Positions 11,300 to 23,877 of a DNA stretch of 64,000 nt are shown one piece after another (positions within the stretch are counted from its first letter, which is position 1; the number at the start of each line of letters is the position of its first letter). The position numbers and the translations under genes are program-made. The notes beneath the pieces are model-generated. The model searched no databases. It was given only the letters and a program-made list of their open reading frames with translations, and was not told the origin of the DNA. The DNA is from Iris pallida (lineage: Eukaryota > Streptophyta > Magnoliopsida > Asparagales > Iridaceae). The DNA lies in the NCBI GenBank assembly GCA_029216955.1, contig JANAVB010007000.1, forward strand, positions 2,618,281-2,682,280, in the 5' to 3' direction.

Positions 11300-12600
11300 A
11301 TAGATTTGTTTATATTTTAATTATTATTTGTTATGGATATATGTGAATAAAAAATAATTTTTATTTATGCGGAAAGAGAAAGGAGGAAGTTAGTCTTAGA
11401 ATTGTTATTTTCTGATTTTTTTTTTTAATTAATGGATTGGAGATTTGTAAACGACTACGAGTGTTTAGTTTTGAACTGTTTTTAGACACCTTATATATAC
11501 TTAGTAATGTGCACCTACATTGCACGTGCAAAAAAAATTAAAAAATTAAATGTAAATTTATTATTAAGAATATCATTTATAACAATTGAACTCAAGCAAC
11601 CAAGAAAAATACCTCCCACATTAAACACTTGAGTTAAAATTATTTAATTATTTAGATAAATACTTGGTTAAGTTTTTTAATGATTAAGAGAGTATTTAGG
11701 TAGTTGTTTAATTTTTTTTTTAATTTATTTAAATAGATAATGATATACATACAAATTGAACGGTTTATTTTTGAGTCATTTTCAGGCCATATTATACAGT
11801 ACAAGATAGGAGATGATAGAGAGATAAAAAATGCTAAGTCTACAATCAATTGCTTATAACCTCTCTCTTCCACCCTTTACACATGGGTTCCACAGGATCC
11901 CATCTCCACTCTCAACTCCTGTTACGTGGGCTCCACCCAACTCCACCACTTTCTCATTTCCCTCCTCGAATCGAAGTCCAACAGGTGACGATTGTATGGA
12001 GATTGTAACCATTTGGATGTAGGGATAGCAAAGCTCTATAGACAATAGACAAAGACGACCGTCCGCTTTCTCTCTCAAGTACAACCAACTAGATACTTGT
12101 ACGTTTGGGTCCGGAAATGTTTTCCTACAAACCATTTCTTAGGTTCGATGAAGATCGTGTTCTTTAAACTTTTCGGACAAATGAGATGAGCCAGTGCCAT
12201 AGAGGGTGGACGTAGGGACGTTCGTGCACAATCTCATGCAAAATATTTCCTTATATGGCACGCGCCGGTGCATGCACGAGAGCTGACGCTAGAGACTTTT
12301 GTTCTCTTTTGCGACAGAACTCTTACAATTCTGGAAAATGCAAATTAATTAATGGCGCCCACCACATGTAGAAGATGAAGTAGAAGAACAGTAGGGAGAG
12401 ATCGACATGGGATATTCTTGTCCGGCGGATGCAGAAGACCATGGGAGATTGAGTTGAGGAAGGGAGCAATTGAAGGACAGGAAATATGAATAGTTTTGGT
12501 GATGTCATTTCACTGTGGGATAGTGTACAAGAGGATCAGTCCAAGTACTTCCAATGTTTCCAACAGTGTGGTTGGCCATTCATAATTATATGACATTTTA
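11295..12600. other. AT-rich intergenic DNA, no gene recognised
   Basis: Only short overlapping frames on both strands occur (for example around 11850-12130), without domain features. A pyrimidine-rich stretch at 11860-11960 is the only compositional change. Confidence 0.4.
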
Positions 12601-12604
12601 GGGG

Positions 12605-13350
12605 AGCCCATTATTCGATTTTGAACCGAAAAACTGAACAGAATAGAACCGGATCGAACTGAATAAGAGATTCATTTCAGTTTAAAAATAATAGATGGTT
12701 GAGCGGACCATGTCTTAGCTACGGGAGAATAGAACGGAAACTATAGATCTGCAAAATAAAGACCGGAAGAAAGTCGATTCAAGAAAAGCTACCGAAGCAT
12801 CTCATCCGGTAGACGAAGATCGGCCCACCTGAAAGTGACGACGGGAATTGCGTTGAGCGGGCGGAAAAGGATTTCAGTCTCTTCTTTCCACTGTTCTTTC
12901 AGCTATTTCTTACCGTTGTTTTTTACGATTCGATTTCGGTTTTGAAAATATAAAAATATTTATTCGGTTTCAGTTTTGATTTTAGATTTTGATTTCGGTT
13001 CAAAAATGAAGAAAACTGTACATACCCTCAATTATATGCATATGTTGTAGTTAAATGTATATTTTGAAAGCAACAATTCTATTTATGTATTTTAAAACCA
13101 AATTTTAGTAATTTAACAACTAGTCTAATTTTTGACGCAAATATAACAAATGTGTATATAAAAATTATATTTTTTAATATCATTTAACTACGGTTTCAAC
13201 TTTGGATCCTACCCATTATACAATAGAAATAGTTCAACCGTATAAATCGAATTATTATTTGGTCCGGTTCGATTTCGATTTTGGCTTATTTTGATTTGAT
13301 TTCAGTTTCTATTTTTTAGAATTTCAGTTTATTCGATTTTGACTAATCCG
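12605..13350. repeat. CCGAA/TTCGG-rich imperfect inverted repeat region
   Basis: The left part is rich in GAACCGAAAAACTGAA-type words, and the right part is rich in their complements (TTCGATTTCGATTTTGG, TTTCAGTTTATTCGATTTTG). Overall it looks like a fold-back or low-complexity element. Exact ends and a target duplication were not found. Confidence 0.35.
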
Positions 13351-13747
13351 ATTTAGTTGAAACATAATAACCCTAACGCTCACCCCTTTTTTTATTTCAG
13401 TTTACAACAAGGAATCTGCATAGCCTTTCTCTGTCGTACCACTTATATTAGCTTCGATTTCATGTTAGGGTTGGACTTGGTATATAACTTATTGGAACTG
13501 TCTTTTTTCAAGCCACAGTCAAACCTGTTTGACAATCATTTCAAAAGTTGGTTCATTTTTTAGTTTAGTCTCAGCTTATAGAAGCATGACAGCTTTTTTC
13601 CTTTTTCGCAAAAATAAAAAATAAAAAATTGCAAGATGTTGATGGGTTGTTTATTTTTTTGTACTGTATAGGGCTGATCAATTTAAAGTACTCAAACAAG
13701 TGTACAATCCACCAACTTAAAATATTTGCTCTTTTACACTTTAAAAA
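13351..13747. other. AT-rich flank left of the MULE
   Basis: Nothing recognised except the 9-bp target duplication CTTTAAAAA at 13739-13747. Confidence 0.5.
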
Positions 13748-13790
13748 GGTTTTTTATATAGGCACATCCAATTGTTATCAAGGCTAGCCC
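13748..13790 (+). repeat. MULE left terminal inverted repeat
   Basis: GGTTTTTTATATAGGCACAT through TTATCAAGGCTAGCCC is matched by the inverted right end at 42492-42549, with substitutions and an extra block of about 14 bp on the right. Confidence 0.85.
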
Positions 13791-14236
13791 TTTTTTTTGT
13801 TTATCTACAAGTTTGCCATTGAAAAAAGTTATCATGTCTATCCCACTTTGTAGTATAAAAGTGAAAAAGAATTTTTTTTTTCCTTTTGTCTTCTTCTTCT
13901 CCAAAGTTCCATTCCCACTTTTCCAAGAACCAAGAACCCTAGAATATTCTTCTTGTCCCCCACTCAATCTTTTTGTCTTCAAACGTAGAATAATTATCAA
14001 CGAATATTCCTAGTATTCGGTATGATTTCGACTACTAGATGGCACTATTTGTTTTAAAATTTGTTCATTCCTAATTATTGAAGGTTTTATCATAATGTAG
14101 AAAATATGGAAGAAATAGGAACGTCAAATGTAGCAATCGATCAGTCTGGTCCTTCCGAAGAACACAACATTCTCTCCGAAGAAGTCTCGGTAGGTCCCCG
14201 ACCTACTTACGTGGAACCAATTCGTAGTCGACATTT

Positions 14237-14553
14237 GGACTGCCACACATTCAGGCAGTCCCATGTACTTGGTGGACTGCCAGAGAGTGAGGCAGTCCAG
14301 AAGTTAATCTTCTGCTCCACCAGACTGCCATACTTTCTGGCAGTCCATAAAGTACTATGGACTGCCAGAAAGTGTGGCAGTCCAGTTGAATAGGGTATGA
14401 ACACCTGGACTGCCACACTTTCTGGCAGTCCATAAAGTAGTATGGTTTGCCAGAAAGTGTGGCAGTCCAAGTGTTCATACCCTATTCACCTGGACTGCCA
14501 CACTTTCTGGCAGTCCATCAACCACTTAGGACTGTCAGAATTTCTGGCAGTCT
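14237..14553. repeat. Hairpin array 1: eight 25-bp palindromic units inside the transposase intron
   Basis: Each unit is GGACTGCC, 9 nt, GGCAGTCC (last unit degenerate). The 9-nt core is ACACTTTCT or its complement AGAAAGTGT, with some variants, and the orientation of the core alternates. Spacers alternate between 12 bp and 23-24 bp (12, 24, 12, 23, 12, 23, 12), giving an 84-85-bp double-unit period. The longer spacers are inverted copies of one another (GAATAGGGTATGAACAC against GTGTTCATACCCTATTC). The array lies inside the predicted intron 14190-14642, so it would be transcribed with the transposase pre-mRNA. Confidence 0.95.
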
Positions 14554-15899
14554 AGTTTAACTGCAATGTGAGTCCTGAATTGGATATTGTTTTTGCACTT
14601 GTCGTTGATTTAGTTATTAAAAAAATTAAAAATTTATTATAGGACACCCCATCTCCTATGTGCATTGATTTGAGGACTATATTCTCGATGGATATGGTTT
14701 TTGAATCTTACGACGAAGCATTAGAATGGTACAGAGAATTTGGAAGGCGATCGAACACAATCCTTGTCATTTCAAGGTCGTTACGGCACCGGCCAAATCA
14801 AAAAACTGTAGATCTTGGTTGTGAAAGAGGTGGGCAGTATAGGGATCATCGTAAAAAAGATGAACTTCTCGTAATAAAAACTCCGAAGAAAGCGGCAGGG
14901 ACAAGGAAATGTGGTTGTCCATTCAAGTTAGTGTTGGGGCACAAAAATGACGAGAAGTGGACAGTTGTGGTGAGGAATGGGATGCACAATCATCCTGTGT
15001 CGGACACACTTGTTGGTCATCCCTACACTGGAAGATTGAACGACGATGAGAAAAAGTTAGTTAAAGAATTGTCAACTTCCGAATTTGGTCCTAAAGAAAT
15101 TTATTCCGTGCTGCGTGAGAAGAATGATAAGAACAAGTCCAGTTTGAGGACAATATACAATGCACTAGCTAGGTCGAGAACAAATACTCTAAAAGGAAGA
15201 ATGGCGATGCAGAAAGTGTTGAAGGTACTTGCCGAAAATCATTACGTGGAATACCATAGAAGACTTCCGCAGAGCAATGAAGTCATTTCTATATTTTGGT
15301 CCCATCCGGATTGCACACAATTGGCACGGTCCTTCGCCGATGTCTTGGTTGTTGATTGCACGTACAAGACTAATAAATTCAAGATGCCTCTTTTTTACAT
15401 TTTCGGGTTCACTTCTACCGGTAAAATATTTTTAGTTGCCTTTTGTTTCATGAAGAACGAAACAGTAGAGGACTATACATGGGCTTTAGAAAAGTTGAAG
15501 TCACTTTACACTGGACAGAGAGAGCCGTCTGTTTTTGTCACCGACCGGGAATATGCATTGATGAATGCTATTGATATCGTATTTCCTCATGCTCGTAGAT
15601 TATTATTCACTTGGCATGTAAATCGAAATTTTCAAGCACAATGCAAGATAAAGTTCAAGAAAGTAGATAGCAAAGTCGACATGGAACGCTTCGAAGAATT
15701 CTACAGAGATTGGACCCTTGTATGACGAGCAAGTACTAAGGAAACTTTCGATGCAGCATGGTACATCTTCAAAGAGCAGTAGGAAAAGAGCAACCCGGCA
15801 TGTATATCTTATATCAAAGACACATGGCTTGATCCACATAAAGAAATTTTTGTCTTGGCATGGGCGAATACGGTAAAACATTATGACACGACCACTACC

Positions 15900-16376
15900 T
15901 GTTGGAATTATTCAATAATTATGGGGCCACACATGTAAAATTAATTGTGTTTGGGCTATCTAAATAATTAAGCCAAATTAAAGTGGTCTATTTGGAAATT
16001 GGCTTAAGGGTATAATTGTCATGGAATTAATGTGTAGATACCGGAGATAATTCTAATTTAATGAGGGGCCAAATTAGAAATATCACAAAACACATATCTA
16101 TATATATGTGTATTCATTAGGGTTATGGTCCCCAACTCATTCGGCCACCAAAGTGAGGGTTTCTCTATTCTCTTCTGTATCCCCATCAACAAAGAGATGA
16201 ACAAAGATTTCATCTTTGTTATTAAGGGTCGTAGCGGGTTGGAAGATCAAATCCCATAAAGAGACGTGTGCTTCAAGATCCGTCAAGCAAAGACAATGGA
16301 TTCAGGTACGCTTCCGCAATCTAATTTTTGTTCTTCATCTCATGAATCGACATGGTACAATAAAAATTTTCTAACA
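15900..16376 (+). mobile_element. Solo LTR of a copia-type element (477 bp) in the transposase
   Basis: It starts TGTTGGAATTATTC and ends TTTTCTAACA, and is flanked by CTACC on both sides (15895-15899, 16377-16381). The duplicated MULE segment at 34893-35632 has the uninterrupted site (ACTACCAACCG near 35230), which proves the insertion. The GGTACGCTTCCGCAATC motif near its end is common in copia LTRs. Without internal sequence it is a solo LTR left by LTR-LTR recombination. Superfamily is inferred from the ends only. Confidence 0.88.
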
Positions 16377-17503
16377 CTACCAACCGTGCCGAAGGATCAC
16401 ATTCAAGACTGAAAAGACATCTTCGTTCATTGGTCGGGGGTTTTGTGTCAGTTTGGGAAGTAATCAATCAAATGACCAATTCGACCGTGAATGAGATAAA
16501 GGCTTCATTTGAGATGAGCCTCAATATTGTGATGCCCCAACATAAGAAAGAACATCTCTTGTCTGATTTAATCCATGTAGTGTCCCACTCTGCATTGAAT
16601 TTACTACTTTATGAGACTGGTCGTGCGAATTCAGTCGGGTTCGATACCAAAGTATGTGGTTGTACATATCGTACTTGTCTCGGCCTCCCTTGTGCACACG
16701 AGATCAACGAATATCGACGTCAATGTAGACCTATTACAGTAGTGGTTGTTGATCAACGTTGGAGATAGTTGTGATCATTGTAACGCCCGTAGTTCGTATT
16801 ACGTATTTTGGTATACGTGTACGGAATCCCGACCCGTAATTAGACTTGTCTTGCTCAGCTTGATCCTGGTTTAATCTTGCCTTGGTTTATTCTGGGTTCA
16901 TCCTGGTTCAACTTGTCTTGACTGGCTAGTCTTGGGTTTTGTATTGGCATGGGTTAGTTAGCATTTCCTGGTTCATGTGGTTTATCCTGGCCTTAGCCTG
17001 CATTGGGTTCGGTTGGGTTCGGCTTGGTTGGGCTCGGTTTGGGTTGATATGCAAACCCCTACCTACCACCATCCCTCATTTATTAACCCAATAACCATTC
17101 TCTCTCCTCATTCATTTCTCATTTACTACTTCTTTTCTTCTTCCTCATTTCTTCTCTACCGAGCACCACCGTAGGCAAGTGCAACTTGCTTCATGGAGGA
17201 ACCCGAGTTTTATTGTTCCATTGTCTTCCTCACGAGATTCTAAGACACCTTAGTACTTAGCATTTTTAGTTTCATTGGTTCATTCCATGTAGATCTAAGT
17301 TTGTTGTATTTTTGGATTTTTCGATTTTGATCTACTAAACTGGCTTGTTTTCAAAAACTAAGAGTTCTATGTAGAAGGCATTCTGATGTTATGCAAGTTT
17401 GGTTTTGGAATGGTTGGATTTCATCGAGTCTTGACCAAGATGGGGCTTTCTTGAGCTCTTGAGTTTTTATGCCTGCTTGTCTTCGCCTTGGGGAGAAGGT
17501 GAA

Positions 17504-17675
17504 GTTTTACGCACACGTTCTTACGTGCTAGCGTAGTATTTAGTTTTACGCCCACGTTTAACGTGCCAACGTAGCATTTCCTCCTTTACGCACACGTTTT
17601 AACGTGCTAGCATAGTGTTTCTCCTTTTTACGCACACGTCTTAAGCGTGCCAGCGTAATCCTTTTTATGCCGAGT
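17504..17675. repeat. Four short hairpins in the gypsy LTR (copy A)
   Basis: Four successive units of the type TTTACGCACACGT, 4-5 nt, ACGTGC-GCGTA recur about every 45 bp. They are repeated in copy B at about 36358-36520. They lie just before the GCGTAG-rich block. Confidence 0.75.
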
Positions 17676-17696
17676 TCACTTGAACTCTACGCGGGG

Positions 17697-20600
17697 TGTC
17701 ACGACCCGCACCCTGATGAGGGGCACGAGCACGTGGTTACGTCCAGCCTACGTCGCAGAATCGGCGGTAGAACGCTGTATATAAGGTCTGTAAATACTAC
17801 TACTAAACAATAATATAAAGGTGCCAGTACAATATATACACTCCGAATGGAGGTGACATAGCAATACAGTCTCAATCACAAAGTAAAACTAAGGTAGATA
17901 GCATGGAAAGAAAATGTGATAGATGAAAGCAGGAAATAAGTTCGAGATCCACACAAGTCCAGAGCTATACACAACACCACATAGTCACAAAAATATAGTA
18001 TAAAAATCTACAGTCTGAAAAGTACTAGCTGGCTCGCAGATCAGGCAAACCTAACTAAGCTACACTACTCTGGGTGAGCAAAGTCTAGTGGCTATACTAA
18101 CAAGCCACGGTCCAGGTCTACTCCATCTGACTCGACCCGATAATAGGTCGGGCAATCTGCCTGAGAATCATCTGTAATATATCAACGGTATCCTGTCAGG
18201 AAAATGAGCAAGTATAAATACCAACAGCAGTTCCATATAAATTGACAAATTCTATAAGAGACAGTGTAATAAAATACAAGACAAAATCAGCAGGAAATAT
18301 ATATCAATGTGAGTACTGAATAGGATGACAATATGTACATATATAGGATAACTTGGGAACCATTCGGAAGCTGAGTTACAACCCTTAAATCAAACAAGGA
18401 CCGAGGTTGTAACCCTTCTCCCGAACAAAACTTAGCCTCCTATGATAAATAAATATAAAATGTGCCTTAAATTATTAGTGCGTTATGTGATCGTCTTGGG
18501 AAAAACATGTTCAGGCTTTCCATCTGACCGGCTACGAACAAGTAACAAGTGTGAAGAATAAGGCCGGTCACCATGGAAAGTTATGAACAAGTAGCTATGG
18601 ACAAGTGACGAGTACAAGTGTGAAGAACAAGTGGGGATTTTGATCACACAACCACTAATAACTCTCCATTCCCGAGTAGTATAAAGGATCCGGACATAAC
18701 ACGTCATGACACGGGATTCAAAAGCAGGTGATCAGCCCACTCCCAAGTCCATGTCTATACAAGTACAAGTAACAAGTCGAGTCTTGTACCAATATACCAA
18801 GTAATCCGGGAACAATATCTCATGACAGGATCCGACATATACTAGTCCGTGAACTATCGTGTCTAGAAATCAAGTAAGACACTACAACTGAATCGGATAT
18901 AGCAGATATCATGACAATGAAAACTATCAGTGAATGTACTCGCCTGTGGTCCTGAGCTGATAAAGTGAACAGACGCTCAGAGTAATCACAGACCTATAGA
19001 TGTGATGCCATGAGTCCAAACAGGATTTAATAATGAAAGAAAAACTAATCTAGTCACGATATGCAAGTCTAAGTCAAAACTAGGTCAAACCAAGTCACAC
19101 CAAACTAAACTAGGTCATACTAGGTCATACTGAGCCAAACTGGGTCACACTAGGACAACCAAGGTCAAACAAGGTCACAGGAAGTCAATCCAAGTCAAAC
19201 TAGGTCAATCTGGGTCTAGGGTTGACATACAGTTGACTTTTGGTCAAAAAGTCAACTCTGGTCAATATTGAGTCAACTCCTGGGTCAACCCTAGGTCAAA
19301 CTAGTCAAATGTTGACTAACAGTTGATTTTCAGTCAACTGGTCAACTCTGGTTTGGTTTCGGTCAATTCTAAGTCAAGTGTTGACTTGAAGTTGACTTTT
19401 GGTCAAAAAGTCAACTCTTGGTCAACGGGGGTCAAGACTAACCTAAACTACCCTCATCTAGTCATTACCTACCAAGACAACCTATTTCTAAGTCCATCTT
19501 AGAAGCTAAATTCAATATCTTAACAATACCCTATAACCTACATTTACCCTTCACAAGGTAAATACCAATACCTTGCCCATTACAAAGGAAACCCCTCTAG
19601 ATCTCAGGATACTAACCTAGGCTTCTTAGGGTAGCTAGATACTATCCTATCTAAGGTTTACCTACCAAGAAATCTAGGGTTCTTGGACATCTAATCCATC
19701 TTATCTTCCATGTTGGTCATCCCAACATTACCTTAGGGTATCGTCATGATACGCTATGGTATCGTGAGATACCACACCCTACTCTCTACCAACCTTCCTA
19801 GTTCACACTCCTTCACTTTCCTAGTGTCTAGGTTAGTCCTCTCTACTAGTCCAATATGATACTAACCTAGTAGGACACTAACTTAGCTAACTCACTACCT
19901 AATACTATCACAACCATCACTAACACCAATCACTAACTAACCCCCCTAACTAGACACTCAACCCACACTAGACACCACTCAACTAGGCACTAACTAAGGG
20001 TTTATATAGGTCATCTAGGAGATCAATTTTTGGGGCAACATGAGATTCAAATGGTATATGTATTGAATGGAAAATGAATGGATGAAAGAGTGAATTGATG
20101 GGGGAAGAATGAAGGAAATGGGTGAACTAATGGATGTGTGAATGGGGCTGTCCAAGGGGCTATTAAGGGCTGATTTGTGGGGGCTAAGTGGACTGAAAGT
20201 AGGTGATATATGGCTATCAATGGGGGTCAAGTTGGGGCTGAATATGGGCTGCTAAGGGACTGTTTATAGGCTGATTTGGAGGGTAATATATGGATGAATT
20301 CATGACTGATATATGGCTGATATGGGACTGGTTTGTGGGCTATTTTGTAGGTGATATAGGGGCTGAATAGGAGTGATTATAGGCTGATTTGTTGGCTGAT
20401 TTGGAGGCTTAAACATAGGAGGCTGTCATGGGCTGTTATGGGACTGGTTGGCTGTCCCCTCCCCTTTTCAATAGCAGCTAGTAGCTGCTGCTACTGCTAC
20501 TCGAAACTGCTATAAAATCAGCAGGTTTCCCCCTCCATTCCTTCACCTATCTCACTCTCTATCACACTCTCAATCTCTAATACTCTCTCAACTCTAACTC

Positions 20601-21801
20601 TCTAACTTACTCTCTTAATATCAAACTCTCTAATACACTCCCAATATCAAACTCTCTAATCCCACACACACACATACATATATTCATTAAAAACTCTCCA
20701 CACACCAACACACACCCTCAATCATGCCAACCCACAAACCAAATAGGTAGGCATGATCCCCATCTCTCTAACACACATCAACCCACCACCACACATCCAC
20801 AAACATATAAATATATATACCAAGTAGGCTCAAAACAGTCCACTAATCTAATATACCTATAGATTTGATATCTCTACATAAAAATAGGATTTGTAGGCTA
20901 ATATACATAGATTCAAACATTGGTATCCAAATGAGAACTAATCCAAACATCCTAACAATGGTTAATCTACCCTCTAACAATGCCAAAACTGAAATTAGAG
21001 GACAAAAATGTCTATGGGGCATTCCTAAAAACACTTGGTGGGCCACCCTCGGAATTTCTCCTTGGGTGCCACAAAACTCATCATAACTTCCTAATGAGGA
21101 CTCCAAAAAGTCTCAAAATAAAACCTAAGGGTGGTACATGCATGGGGGTGGTTTCTACGGGTTCAAATCTATCAAAAATGCAAGGAAACATGAATTAGAG
21201 AGAAGGTTTTACCTATTGGGAGTGGATTTCCAATGAAAACTCCAAAGGACACGGTTCCGACACGGAAATCCCTAGAAATTGGACTCCTCTCCTTGCTCCT
21301 TGCTTCCCACTCCAAGCTAGCACCTTCTCCTTGAAATATTGGGTAAAATGGAGGAAGGATGGGTTGATTTAAGAGATCAAATCAAGAGGGAAGCTCTCAA
21401 TTTGGGGAAGAACTCAAAAAGGGAGAAAAATTAGAGGCAACTATTGAAATAAAATGGAGAGAGACTCTCCCTAGCATGGCCGGCCATGTATAGCCCTAAT
21501 AGGCCTTGGTGAAATGTCTACAATGCCCCCAACTTGTGTCTTTATGGTTCATTAGGTGTATGTGAAGGTTTGGGATCGAAAAGGTTAAGTTTTGAGTCTC
21601 TAACTTAACCATTCTAACATGATAAAAATTAGTCTAACTAACTAACCTAAATGTTGGGTTTTGTGGGCTATGCTTAACTTAATATTGGTCGAACCCGACT
21701 TAAATAACCCCAAACTAATATCATAAATAAATAAATAATTCTAAAATAATTCTAAGGTGGAAAATGACCAAAATACCCCTGTTCATGAAAACTGGGGGTG
21801 A
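17697..21801 (-). mobile_element. 4.1-kb solo LTR of a related gypsy family, minus orientation
   Basis: On the plus strand it starts TGTCACGACCCGCACCC and ends TGGGGGTGACA, with CGGGG on both sides (17692-17696, 21802-21806). The LTR at 35633 has the uninterrupted site (CTACGCGGGGG near 36543). Its inverse complement contains GGGTTACAACCTCGG and AAGGGTTGTAACTC in the same order as in the host LTR near 22900, so it belongs to a related LTR family. No coding sequence is present. It includes a dense TTGAC/GTCAA cluster and a pyrimidine-rich stretch near 20530-20720. Confidence 0.85.
19060..19435. promoter_or_regulatory. Cluster of about 26 TTGAC/GTCAA words (W-box core)
   Basis: By hand count there are roughly 26 TTGAC or GTCAA pentamers in about 375 bp, including palindromic TTGACTTTTGGTCAAAAAGT arrangements occurring twice. 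TTGAC(C/T) is the known WRKY-factor core. Whether it acts as an LTR enhancer or is only a degenerate minisatellite cannot be told from sequence. Confidence 0.6.
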
Positions 21802-22165
21802 CACGGGGGGCACTCATGCTCACGTAGAGTCGTGCTCGCGTAGACTCTCCCTTGCTCGCGTAGAGTCTTGCGTGCGTAGAGTTTCACTTTAGTGCTCGTC
21901 CGTGTAAAGTTCCGCTCGCGTAGGGTGCTTGCTAGCGTAGAGTTCCCGCTCGCGTAGAAGCGGTCCTTCTTGCTCTTGCCAGCGTATAGCCATTTTACGC
22001 TTGGGGCCCCTTGGCCTAGCGTAGAGATTTGCGAGCGTAGTGTCTTGCTCACGCATAACCTTGCTAGCGTAGAGCTACCTTACTCCGTGTCTTGCTCGTG
22101 TAAAGCCATTTTTATGCTCAGGGCCTCATAGCCTAGCGTACTTTCATTCGCGTAGAGGCTTGAGC
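21802..22165. repeat. GCTCGCGTAGAG-type interspersed repeats in the gypsy LTR (copy A)
   Basis: More than a dozen GCGTAGAG or close variants are spaced irregularly at 15-35 bp. The equivalent block in copy B is at 36541-36905. The CG-rich motif stands out in an AT-rich setting. Confidence 0.8.
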
Positions 22166-23635
22166 CCTATGCGCACCCGTTTGCTTTATTGTTCTTGCAC
22201 CTCTTGTCACGGACTTGATAACTTGAATTGATTGACATGACTGGACAGATAATTGTACATGGCATGGTATGACAAGTAACTGACATGACATGACATGACT
22301 TGACAAGACATGACAAGCAAGTCTGATGGAAACTATTGAATGTTGTTACGACAGCTAGCATGACATGACAAAAATGAATGGCCTGGACACCGTAGACGAT
22401 TGTGTTTGTACAAATAAACCAATACTGTCTCGCATCATGTCTAGGACAGGGACCCCTGAGTACCACGGTCTGGGGTACCTACTGAAATTGACTAAGGCTA
22501 ATAATTAGAATAACCCAGTAGTCATGAAAAGATTTTTCAACTACAGACAATCCCGTTATCTGGACGCACAAGTGGACTTGTAGCCTGCCGACGAGTAGGG
22601 CACATTTCCAACACACTGTCATGTATTGCACCCTTCATGAACGGATATTCAACCTGGATATGGTCTGTAGGGTTTGTGGCTGTTGGAATATCTTATTGCA
22701 TCCTACTAGTAACTAGGCCTGTGATAACCCTAGCTAGTTAAAGTATCAAGCCATACTTATTGCTTGGCCGTGATTGATTGGATGGAGTCTAACTCAGTCT
22801 AGTCTTGTCCTGATCCTGTACAAGATTGTTGCATGACCTGATTGCTTGTGATTTACTTTATCGATAAATGGTGGAAACCAAGTTCCGTTCAGATGAAGGG
22901 TTACAACCCCGGTCTTTGTTTGGTTTAAGGGTTGTAACCTGGCTATCTGAATAGTTCCATGGTTATCGCATCGTATATCCTCATGATTTTTATATCTCCA
23001 GTTTTAGTATGTTATATGTTTTATGCTAATTGCTGGTTTTAGTTCTTAAGTGAAGCCTCCTTTGTGGTACTTACTCTTTCTGGGATCTGACCCAGTTGTT
23101 TTTGTATGGCCAGATACCGGAGTAGCTCCAGAGGATCTCCCTACCTTCCAGCCAAATGGTGACCACCAGGCGTAACCAAGGCAACGAGTGGGTTTTCCTT
23201 TTGTTCTTCCACTTTATTGTAAAAATATTCTTTTGAGGCATTTAGCCGGCGAGCACGTGTTAGCTCGTATTGCACTTTAGTTACTGTCGGCCTACAGACT
23301 GTAACATGATTGACGAAAACTAGGGTTGATCATGTATGACTAAAATTCTTGCTAGTCTTCACATTTTGTACGACTAGCTTCATGATCATCCAAATATGTA
23401 ATGTATGGGACGCCTTACTATTGTATATTTGATGCTCTAACATCTTGTAACTGCTATTTCTTGTACGAGATTGAGACAATAGGCTTGTTCATGACCATAA
23501 GAGACATATGGCTTGTAGTTAAACCCTCATGTATTTAGACAGCCATGACCGTATAGCGGAGTGGATTCCATTTCAATATACGTAGCTGGCTTTGTATGCC
23601 CCCGCTCTCCAGTATTCTATTTCTGGGGCGTTACA

Positions 23636-23877
23636 TGGTTTAAGTGGTGGTCCATGCAGGTCTTGTGAAACAAGATATGTGAGGGTTTACCGAATAGATG
23701 TCTCAATCAGCACACTCGCCCTCGAACTCTGCTCGTATCCTCTGAATCCCTGAATTCTTGACCTGATCATATGCTTGTATCTTTGATCTTTTCTGGTCCT
23801 TCCTTATTGTTCCCTGTGTCGTCTTCTTCAGCGGCATTGTTCCTGGTCCTACCGATCGGCAAGACGGAGCACCTTCC
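23636..23877 (+). other. Gypsy 5' leader between LTR and gag
   Basis: Untranslated leader with no clear primer-binding site; similar to the leader fragment at 9570. Confidence 0.6.

Larger units (their letters stand above)
14106..16778 (+). pseudogene. MULE transposase (FAR1/MURA type), first copy, disrupted
   Basis: Predicted exon 1 is 14106-14189 (28 codons, MEEIGTSNVAIDQ), an intron follows at 14190-14642 (GTAGGT donor, TATTATAG acceptor, phase 0), and exon 2 starts at 14643. Exon 2 shows a WRKY-GCM1-type zinc region (CGCPF near 14910, HNHP near 14985), the DDE transposase core (VVDCTYKTN near 15350, VTDREYALMNA near 15540, FTWHVNRN near 15610) and, after the copia solo LTR, a SWIM zinc finger (CGCTYRTC, CAHE near 16650-16700). 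It is broken by a TGG-to-TGA stop at 15724, a further stop near 15780, the solo LTR at 15900-16376, a one-base loss near 16770 and the gypsy LTR at 16779. The frame would otherwise run into the OTU region at 38391. The protein binds the terminal repeats and cuts and pastes the element in the nucleus. Confidence 0.88.
16779..23635 (+). mobile_element. Gypsy 5' LTR (copy A), interrupted
   Basis: It begins TGTAACGCCCGTAG and ends GGGGCGTTACA. Removing the insertion at 17697-21801 and one CGGGG leaves about 2.75 kb, matching the LTR at 35633-38385 almost throughout with scattered substitutions (a few percent by eye). After the LTR comes TGGTTTAAGTGGTGG, a poor match to an initiator-Met primer-binding site. 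Confidence 0.92.

Noticed and set aside
14106..14393. 95-codon frame running into hairpin array 1 as a coding exon
   Set aside because: The part from about 14190 is array-derived, and splicing at GTAGGT gives a better in-frame transposase start.
20015..20230. Ser/His/Ile-rich frame in the 4.1-kb solo LTR
   Set aside because: Low-complexity repeat of GGCTGAT/GGATGAAT words; no domain.
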